Shown here one piece after another: positions 49,172 through 54,780 of a stretch of 54,780 bases of DNA (the first letter of the stretch is position 1; every line of letters begins with the position of its first letter). The stretch lies in assembly GCA_009377865.1 (NCBI GenBank), contig WHTH01000025.1, forward strand, positions 1-54,780. The letters are read 5' to 3'. Position numbers and translations under genes: made by a program. The DNA is from Pseudonocardiaceae bacterium (GTDB lineage Bacteria; Actinomycetota; Actinomycetes; Mycobacteriales; Pseudonocardiaceae). The notes beneath the pieces are model-generated. The model was not told the origin of the DNA, searched no databases, and worked only from the letters and a program-made list of their open reading frames with translations.

Positions 49172-50122
49172 CTACCAGTTGCGGCGCAGGCCGAGCCGGC
49201 GCGAGCGCCTGGGCGGGCGCGTGCCGTCCTCGTCACCGGACCGGCGTCGCCGGACCGCGGCACCGGCACGGGCACCCGCCCGCGCGGCCGCTCCCGCCAC
49301 CCGGCGGCGTAACGGCGGACGCAGGCCCAGCCGGCGCATGCTGCGTGCGGTTCGGCGGATGGCGCGCCGCTGCCGGGGCGGCACCTCCCAGGCGGAGGGA
49401 TGCTGTTCGAGCCAGCGGTACCGGTAGACCGCGTACGGGATGTGGGCGAGGTAGAGCAGCAGCGCGATGGCCAGCGCGACGAACGGGACCGCGATGACCG
49501 CTGCGGCAACCCCTGCGATCGCCACCAGCAATGGCGCCACCGCCCGGGCGGGTACGCGCACCGTCTTGGCGGACAGCGTCGGCACCCGGCTGACCATCAG
49601 CGAGGCGATCAACACCGTCCACGCCGCGACCGCCGGTGGTGCCGACCACCAGCCGTCGCCGAACTGCAACGAGACCGTCAGCGGCAGCAACGCCACCAGC
49701 GCACCCGCGGGCGCCGGCACCCCGACGAAGAACTCCTTGGCGAACGGCGGCGCCTCGGTGTCGTCGAGCAGCGTGTTGAACCGGGCCAGCCGTAGCACCA
49801 CGCACACGGCGAACACCAGCGCCACCGGCCAGCCCACTCCGGTGTCCCGCAAGACCCACACGAACAGCACCACCGCGGGCACGACGCCGAAGGAGACGCA
49901 GTCGGCCAGCGAGTCGAGCTCGGCACCGATGCGCGAGGTCGCGTCGAGCAGCCGGGCCAGCCGCCCGTCGACCGCGTCGAGCAGCGCGGCGAGCGCGACC
50001 GCGGCCAGCGCCGCCGTGGTGTTGCCGCCCAGCATGAACTGCACCGCCGACAGTCCCGAGCACAGTGCGAGCACGGTGATCGCGTTGGGGAGCAGTCGCA
50101 CCCCGGAGTGGGCAGCGTGCAC
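49172..50122 (-). CDS. pssA: CDP-diacylglycerol-serine O-phosphatidyltransferase
   Basis: Makes phosphatidylserine. The 316-residue membrane protein has the CDP-alcohol phosphotransferase signature D-G-x2-A-R-x8-G-x3-D-x3-D as DGRLARLLDATSRIGAELDSLAD within a helix (first part DAVDGRLARLL, about residue 52), about seven transmembrane helices, and an unusually long Arg-rich cytoplasmic tail (about 70 residues). The GTG at 50122 is two bases after the psd stop. Works with Psd to make phosphatidylethanolamine. Confidence 0.94.
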   Translation of the reverse strand: MHAAHSGVRLLPNAITVLALCSGLSAVQFMLGGNTTAALAAVALAALLDAVDGRLARLLDATSRIGAELDSLADCVSFGVVPAVVLFVWVLRDTGVGWPVALVFAVCVVLRLARFNTLLDDTEAPPFAKEFFVGVPAPAGALVALLPLTVSLQFGDGWWSAPPAVAAWTVLIASLMVSRVPTLSAKTVRVPARAVAPLLVAIAGVAAAVIAVPFVALAIALLLYLAHIPYAVYRYRWLEQHPSAWEVPPRQRRAIRRTARSMRRLGLRPPLRRRVAGAAARAGARAGAAVRRRRSGDEDGTRPPRRSRRLGLRRNW

Positions 50123-50124
50123 GG

Positions 50125-50817
50125 CTATCCGGACCCGACCGGTAGCTGGGCGAGCACCGTCTCGCCACCGATCGTCCGCTGGCCAGGGCGTACCAGCACC
50201 TCGCTTCCCGCCGGCAGGTAGACGTCGACGCGGGAACCGAAGCGGATCAGCCCGTAGGTGTCGCCGACGCGGACCGGATCGCCGGACTGCACCGAGCACA
50301 CGATGCGGCGCGCGATCAGGCCGGCGATCTGGACCACGGCGAGCTCGTCGCCGTGGCGGCCGCGCAGCAGCATGCTGTTGCGCTCGTTGACCTCGCTGGC
50401 CTTGTCCAGGTCGGCCGAGACGAAGGTGCCGGGCCGGTAGACGATCCGGACCACCTCGCCGTCGAGCGGAATGCGCTGGACGTGTACATCGAAGACCGAC
50501 AGGAACACGCTCACTCGCGGCAGCGATGTCTCGCCGAACCCGAGTTCCTCCGGCGGTGGCGCATCGGCGGTGCTGCTGACGAGCCCGTCGGCGGCCGCGA
50601 CGACGACGCCGTCGCGCTGCGGCGGCACGCGTCGCGGTTCCCGGAAGAACCACGCACAGCACGCGGTCGCCAGCGCGCAGGCCATGCCGATCCCGGGCGA
50701 GACCCGGCGGGCCAGCAGGCTCGTGATCGCCCCGCCCACGACGTACGGCCGTCCGGCGGGGTGCATCGGGGGGATGGTGTCCCGGGCGAGCGCGAGCAGG
50801 TGGCGGGGGGACGGCAT
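50125..50817 (-). CDS. psd: Phosphatidylserine decarboxylase proenzyme (short form)
   Basis: Decarboxylates phosphatidylserine to phosphatidylethanolamine. The 230-residue protein has an N-terminal hydrophobic pair, FFREPRRVPP, VSVFLSVFDVHVQRIP, a conserved NERN, and the self-cleavage site as FGSRVDVYLP near the C-terminus, where Gly-Ser cleavage makes the pyruvoyl group. Short forms like this occur in archaea and actinobacteria. It overlaps nothing but lies two bases from pssA. Confidence 0.94.
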   Translation of the reverse strand: MPSPRHLLALARDTIPPMHPAGRPYVVGGAITSLLARRVSPGIGMACALATACCAWFFREPRRVPPQRDGVVVAAADGLVSSTADAPPPEELGFGETSLPRVSVFLSVFDVHVQRIPLDGEVVRIVYRPGTFVSADLDKASEVNERNSMLLRGRHGDELAVVQIAGLIARRIVCSVQSGDPVRVGDTYGLIRFGSRVDVYLPAGSEVLVRPGQRTIGGETVLAQLPVGSG

Positions 50818-50926
50818 GTCGTCGAGCGGTCCTCAGTCAGGCAGATGTGGATGGTCTCGCCGCACAGCGGGTACCTCACCGTACGCGATCGACATCGTCC
50901 GGCCCGTCGTGGTGCAGGACAAGCGT

Positions 50927-50958
50927 CGGGGCCCGCCATCCCCCGACAGCGGGCCCCG
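50927..50958. terminator. Terminator-like hairpin
   Basis: CGGGGCCCGC and GCGGGCCCCG with a 12-base loop, between psd and moeA. Confidence 0.5.
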
Positions 50959-51013
50959 TCGCCCGTCAACCGCTCGTCCGCTCCCCAGCTTCCCGAACGG
51001 TTCCCACCTCGAC

Positions 51014-51042
51014 GTTCCTGCGCCCCCCGACGGCGCAGGAAC
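51014..51042 (-). terminator. Probable moeA terminator
   Basis: Perfect arms GTTCCTGCGCC and GGCGCAGGAAC with a 7-base loop, about 130 bases after the moeA stop on the minus strand. Confidence 0.6.
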
Positions 51043-51153
51043 CCCATCCTGCGCGCGCCGGGACACGGCGTCACGCCGATTTCTCACGGACCTCCAGTGT
51101 GATCCATAACACGCACGGTCACAAGGCCCGACCGGGTGTCATGGGTGTCCCAT

Positions 51154-51182
51154 GAGGTTCATGACGAGGTTCATGACGAGGT
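51154..51182. repeat. 12-bp tandem repeat at the moeA stop
   Basis: GAGGTTCATGAC occurs twice in tandem with a partial third unit (GAGGT). On the minus strand each unit brings a TGA, so moeA ends in repeated TCGTCATGA. Confidence 0.7.
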
Positions 51183-52388
51183 GAGCAGCACCGGCACCGC
51201 GGTTCCGGCCGGCAGCTGCGTGGTGTCCTCGTCGATCTCGATCAGGCTGTCGGAGCGCGCCAGCGCGCCGAGCAGGTGCGAGCCGGGGCCGCCGACCGGG
51301 CTGACGGTGCCGGTGGCGGCGTCGAAGGTGCCCCGCCGGTACTGCCGCTTGCCCGGTGGGGAGTCGAGCTCGGATCCGAGTCGGGCGGTAGCGCTGCGCC
51401 GGGCGGGGGGTAGGCCCATCGCAGCCCGCATCGCCGGCCGCACGAAGACCTCGAACGACACCGAGGAGCTGACCGGGTTGCCCGGCAGCGCGGCGACCGC
51501 CACGCCGCGGTAGTGGCCCGCGCCCTGCGGCCCGCCCGGCTGCATGGCGACCCTGACGAACTCGACCCCGCGCCCACCCATCGCATCCTTGACGACCTCG
51601 TAGGCGCCCGCGCTCACCCCGCCGGAGGTCACCAGCAGGTCCACCCCTTCGAGACGGTCGGCGAGCGTGGCATCGAGCTGGCCGACGTCATCGGGGACGA
51701 AGTGCAGCTGCTCGGCATGGCCGCCGGCCTCGCGCACAGCTGCCGCGAGCAGCGCCGCGTTGGACTCGTAGATCTGGCCGTGCGCCAGCGGCCGGCCGGG
51801 CTCGACGAGCTCCGAGCCGGTCGAGAGCACCAGTGCGCGCAGCCGACGGTGCACCGGCAGCTGCGCGTACCCCACGGCCGCGGCAACCCCGAGCTGGGCC
51901 GGTCCCAGCACGGTGCCGGTCGGCAGCACGACGTCGCCGGTGGCCACGTCGTCGCCGGCCCGTCGGAGGTTGGCTCCGGGAGCACCGGGGGTGTCGATTC
52001 GGACCCGATGAAGGCCCCCGTCGGTGTGCTCGACTCGCACGACCGCATCGGAACCCGGCGGCATCGGCGCACCGGTCATGATCCGATGTGCCGTCCCGGG
52101 CTGTAGCGGTGGCGAGTCGATGCGACCTGCCGGCACATCCTCGTCGACCGGCAGCTCGACGGGTGTGTCGACGGTCGCGGCGGCGACGTCGACCGCCCGC
52201 ACCGCGTAGCCGTCCATGGCGGAGTTGTCGAACGGGGGCAGCGGCAGCGGTGCCGACACCGGTTCGGCCACCGCGAGGCCGAGGCAGTCGGCCAGTGGGA
52301 GCCGGACCACCGGGGTGCGGGGGAGCAGCGCGGCGACCGTCGCCCGGTGCGCATCGACGGTGCGTGGGGTGTTCTGCTGGCTGGGCAC
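51171..52388 (-). CDS. moeA: Molybdopterin molybdenumtransferase
   Basis: Inserts molybdate into adenylated molybdopterin. The 405-residue protein has PPFDNSAMDGYAVRA (the FDNSAMDGYA signature), HRIMTGAPMPPGSDAVV, the MoaB/MogA-fold ALVLSTGSELVEPG and TSGGVSAGAYEVVKDAM, and ALPGNPVSSSVSFEVFVRP. The GTG at 52388 with AGGA upstream opens on QQNTPRTVDAHRATVAALL; an ATG or GTG up to 52427 would add 13 residues. Any molybdenum enzyme of the host needs it, including the CoxL-like gene at 13 kb if alive. Confidence 0.94.
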   Translation of the reverse strand: MPSQQNTPRTVDAHRATVAALLPRTPVVRLPLADCLGLAVAEPVSAPLPLPPFDNSAMDGYAVRAVDVAAATVDTPVELPVDEDVPAGRIDSPPLQPGTAHRIMTGAPMPPGSDAVVRVEHTDGGLHRVRIDTPGAPGANLRRAGDDVATGDVVLPTGTVLGPAQLGVAAAVGYAQLPVHRRLRALVLSTGSELVEPGRPLAHGQIYESNAALLAAAVREAGGHAEQLHFVPDDVGQLDATLADRLEGVDLLVTSGGVSAGAYEVVKDAMGGRGVEFVRVAMQPGGPQGAGHYRGVAVAALPGNPVSSSVSFEVFVRPAMRAAMGLPPARRSATARLGSELDSPPGKRQYRRGTFDAATGTVSPVGGPGSHLLGALARSDSLIEIDEDTTQLPAGTAVPVLLTSS

Positions 52389-52472
52389 CTGCGCATCCTG
52401 CCACCGCCGCATCGGCGAGGCTGGCACACTCGGCGGCCGCAGCGCGTCGAGACGGAGAGATCAGGGGCTCAG

Positions 52473-53156
52473 GTGCGGATCGAGACCCGGCACACGCCGT
52501 CGTTCGGGGTGGCACGGCTGGAGCTGGCCGGCGAAGAGCCGGTCCACGCGGAGCCCGGGGCGATGCTCGCCACCAGCTACGGGGTCACGGTGGTGGCGCG
52601 CGCGCAGGGTGGTCTGGTCAAGTCGCTGGCACGTGTCGCGCTGGGCGGCGAGTCGTTCTCGTTGTCCACATTCACCGCGCCGGACGCCGGCGGCTGGGTC
52701 GACGTCGTGCCGACGCTGCCCGGTGACCTCCACGTCGTCGAGCTCGACGGCTCAACCGGCTGGTGCATCACCAAGGGTTGCTGGCTCGCCTCGGCGGTGG
52801 GTGTCGAGCTCGACACCCGGTGGGGTGGGTTGAAGTCCCTGCTCGGCGGCGAGGGCGGCTTCCTGGTCCATGCCTCGGGCACCGGGCAGGTCGTGCTGTG
52901 CTGCTATGGGGCACTCGACGTCGTGACGCTGACCGACGGCGAGTACGTTACGGTCGACACTGGACACGTGGTCGCCTACGCGGATTCGGTACAGTCCCGG
53001 ATCCGGCCGCTAGGCCAGGGCATGATGCAATCGATGCGTAGCGGTGAGGGCCTCGTCTTCGACTTCGCCGGCCCGGGCCAGGTGTTGACACAGACCCGCA
53101 ACCCGCGGGGGCTGGCCGGTTGGCTGCGGGCGCACGGTTCCGACGCAGGGGGCTGA
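52473..53156 (+). CDS. AIM24 family protein
   Basis: A 227-residue beta-rich protein of the AIM24/TIGR00266 type, with repeated short beta hairpins such as VHAEPGAMLATSYGV, GESFSLSTFTA, WCITKGCWLAS and FLVHASGTGQVVL. In yeast, AIM24 is linked to mitochondrial organisation; the bacterial function is unknown. The GTG at 52473 has AGGGG upstream. It is divergent from moeA and followed by the kinase. Confidence 0.85.
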   Translation: MRIETRHTPSFGVARLELAGEEPVHAEPGAMLATSYGVTVVARAQGGLVKSLARVALGGESFSLSTFTAPDAGGWVDVVPTLPGDLHVVELDGSTGWCITKGCWLASAVGVELDTRWGGLKSLLGGEGGFLVHASGTGQVVLCCYGALDVVTLTDGEYVTVDTGHVVAYADSVQSRIRPLGQGMMQSMRSGEGLVFDFAGPGQVLTQTRNPRGLAGWLRAHGSDAGG

Positions 53157-53218
53157 CTCCGCACGGACGTGCCCGGCGGCTACGGCGCGCACGGGAGGTG
53201 AGCATTACGCTCCGGGGT

Positions 53219-54385
53219 GTGACGGACGACCTGACCGGCCGGCGCCTCGGTCACTACCGGGTGGACGGGGTGATCGGCACGGGCGGTATGGCGGTCCTCT
53301 ACCGGGCCACCGATGTCCGGCTGGGTCGCAAGGTGGCATTGAAGGTCATCGCCGGGCACCTGTCGGAGGATGCGGAGTTCCGCGAACGGTTCGCCGACGA
53401 GGCCCGCAACACCTCCGCGATCGACCACGCGCACGTCGTACCGCTCTACGACTTCGGCGAGATCGACGGCCTGCTCTACATCGCGATGCGGTTCGTGGAC
53501 GGCTCGGATCTGGCCAGCCTCATCTCGGAAGGGCCGATCTCCCCCGCGCGGACGCTGATGCTGCTCGGCCAGGTCGCCGACGCGCTGGAGATGCTGCACG
53601 GCCGGGAGTTGGTGCATCTAGACGTCAAACCGGCCAACGTGCTGGTGACGACACGCGAGTCGGCCGGTGTCGAGCACGTCTACCTCGGCGATTTCGGGCT
53701 GACGCGGCACGGCGCCACCGGCCACCGCACGGCCTCGGGTGACTTCCTCGGCTCGCCCACCTACGCCGCACCGGAGCACCTGCGGGGCGAGCCGGTGGGT
53801 TCGCGCACCGACCAGTACGGGCTGGCCTGCGTGATGTACGCCTGCCTGACCGGCACGGCACCGTTTCGGGGCGCGGTCTCCGACGTCGTCGCGGCGCACC
53901 TCGACACGCCGGTCCCCGCGGTGACCTCGATGGTGGAGCTGCCCGACGCGATCGACGGTGTGATCGCGCGGGGCATGGCCAAGTACCCGCGGTCGCGGTA
54001 CCCGAATTGCCGCGAGCTGCTGTCGGCCGCGCGTTCGGCGTTGCGGACGGCAGCCCGCCCCGGTGACCCGCCTGCGCGGCGCCGGGTGGCAGCGACTCCC
54101 GAGCCCACCCCGCCGGCAGCGCCCTCACCGGAGCCACCGGCGCAACCGTCCGCACCCAAGCCGGCGGCCCCCTCCAAGCCGGCGGCACCCCCCTCCAAGC
54201 TGGCCGTACCCCCTGGACCGCCGCGGCCGCCGGCAACGCCGGTACGACTCCGCGATCCCATGCCGGCCCAGCCGGCCAACTTCGCCACCCGCCGCGGGGA
54301 TTGGGGGCGACGGTGGGCCGTGCCGGTCGCGCTCGCAGTGCTGGTGTTTGTCATCGTGGGCGTGCTGACGTTGCTGCTCGGCTGA
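53219..54385 (+). CDS. Membrane-anchored serine/threonine protein kinase (PknB-type, non-RD)
   Basis: The 388-residue protein has the glycine loop GTGGMAVLYRATD, catalytic Lys in VALKVI, and DFG in LGDFGLTR with APE in YAAPEHL. The catalytic loop reads LVHLDVKPANVL, so the Arg of HRD is Leu. The activation segment is HGATGHRTASGDFLGSPTY. A Pro/Ala-rich linker (about residues 290-355) leads to a single C-terminal helix (VPVALAVLVFVIVGVLTLLLG) with essentially no external domain. Start could be the GTG at 53198 or 53219. Targets unknown. Confidence 0.92.
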   Translation: MTDDLTGRRLGHYRVDGVIGTGGMAVLYRATDVRLGRKVALKVIAGHLSEDAEFRERFADEARNTSAIDHAHVVPLYDFGEIDGLLYIAMRFVDGSDLASLISEGPISPARTLMLLGQVADALEMLHGRELVHLDVKPANVLVTTRESAGVEHVYLGDFGLTRHGATGHRTASGDFLGSPTYAAPEHLRGEPVGSRTDQYGLACVMYACLTGTAPFRGAVSDVVAAHLDTPVPAVTSMVELPDAIDGVIARGMAKYPRSRYPNCRELLSAARSALRTAARPGDPPARRRVAATPEPTPPAAPSPEPPAQPSAPKPAAPSKPAAPPSKLAVPPGPPRPPATPVRLRDPMPAQPANFATRRGDWGRRWAVPVALAVLVFVIVGVLTLLLG

Positions 54386-54392
54386 GTCCCAC

Positions 54393-54419
54393 CTTGCACT
54401 CGGCGGGTGCGAGTGCTAG
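54393..54419 (+). promoter_or_regulatory. CIRCE element 1 (HrcA operator) of groEL
   Basis: TTGCACTC-N9-GAGTGCTAG, close to the TTAGCACTC-N9-GAGTGCTAA consensus. Confidence 0.9.
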
Positions 54420-54427
54420 ACACGGCA

Positions 54428-54454
54428 CTGGCACTCGACACAACCGAGTGCCAG
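54428..54454 (+). promoter_or_regulatory. CIRCE element 2 (HrcA operator) of groEL
   Basis: CTGGCACTC-N9-GAGTGCCAG, an exact inverted repeat eight bases after element 1. Two HrcA sites in tandem suggest heat-shock control of groEL. Confidence 0.9.
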
Positions 54455-54468
54455 TCCACAACACTGAA

Positions 54469-54500
54469 GGTTCAACAAGACTGAGGTTCAACAAGACTGA
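54469..54500 (+). repeat. 16-bp tandem repeat in the groEL leader
   Basis: GGTTCAACAAGACTGA occurs twice in tandem, followed by a GGT. Probably part of the untranslated leader. Confidence 0.8.
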
Positions 54501-54514
54501 GGTCGGGACGGTGA

Positions 54515-54780
<266 letters not shown>

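Larger units (their letters stand above)
50818..51170. other. Non-coding gap between psd and moeA with terminator-like hairpins
   Basis: This 353-base stretch has no credible gene. It holds two strong hairpins downstream of moeA, listed separately, and a 12-bp tandem repeat at its moeA edge. The psd promoter probably lies in 50820-50920, but no clear -10/-35 pair was seen. Confidence 0.5.

Noticed and set aside
47634-49427. A 597-codon Ser/Thr/Ala-rich frame on the plus strand
   Set aside because: Antisense to the AAA ATPase with no recognisable domain.

Overview
The window is high-GC actinomycete DNA, with GTG starts, four-base start/stop overlaps, CarD, LpqE, AIM24 and a CIRCE-controlled groEL. 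Gene order recalls two Mycobacterium tuberculosis blocks: the radA-lpqE-carD-ispD-ispF-cysS-rlmB group (about Rv3579c-Rv3585) at 2-10 kb, and the thiE/thiO/thiS/thiG...thiD/thiC...def-DUF3263-LytR_C...CDC48-like ATPase-pssA-psd-moeA...groEL2 group (about Rv0414c-Rv0440) at 29.6-54.8 kb. A Pseudonocardiaceae-like host is likely; this is inferred from recalled gene order, not computed.

Layout. 0-2.4 kb: tail of an IS630-type transposase, then an N6-adenine DNA methyltransferase and a BsuBI/PstI-like restriction gene that appears cut by the IS. 2.4-10.1 kb: radA, a frameshifted FG-GAP gene, an LpqE-like lipoprotein gene, then carD, ispD, ispF, cysS and rlmB (RNA polymerase regulation, MEP isoprenoid steps, cysteine charging, 23S rRNA methylation). 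10.1-13 kb: three-gene proton-translocating transhydrogenase operon. 13.1-15.5 kb: a CoxL-type molybdenum hydroxylase gene broken by an in-frame TGA. 15.5-18.3 kb: zinc/manganese-type ABC importer with a likely Zur box. 18.5-27.4 kb: LacI regulator, a DUF559/AbiEi-like gene between two near-identical 40-bp palindromes, an OtsB-GH15 fusion, otsA, tRNA-Thr(UGU), a decayed DUF559-like gene between two related hairpins, and prfC. 27.4-29.6 kb: DUF2795-like protein, DUF3159 membrane protein and a secreted streptogrisin-type protease. 29.6-37.9 kb: thiamine genes in two groups, each headed by a TPP riboswitch, with two MFS exporters between. 38-40.8 kb: HtrA-like protease, def, DUF3263, LytR_C protein.

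40.8-46.85 kb is the most unusual stretch. It holds folE, a 6-pyruvoyltetrahydropterin-synthase-like gene without the usual catalytic residues, an NDP-kinase-like fusion, a DUF2797 gene, a P-loop kinase and a GT4 glycosyltransferase, overlapping and co-directional, then two Nudix genes, one truncated. It lies between a 143-bp piece of the LytR_C gene and a decayed second copy of the same piece, where M. tuberculosis has sodC-Rv0433-Rv0434. I read it as an acquired island encoding an undescribed GTP/pterin-derived, probably glycosylated, nucleotide-like metabolite pathway. The genes and repeats are seen; the product is inference.

46.87-54.8 kb returns to conserved chromosome: tandem-AAA CDC48-like ATPase, pssA, psd, moeA, AIM24, a membrane-anchored Ser/Thr kinase, and the 5' end of groEL behind two CIRCE operators.
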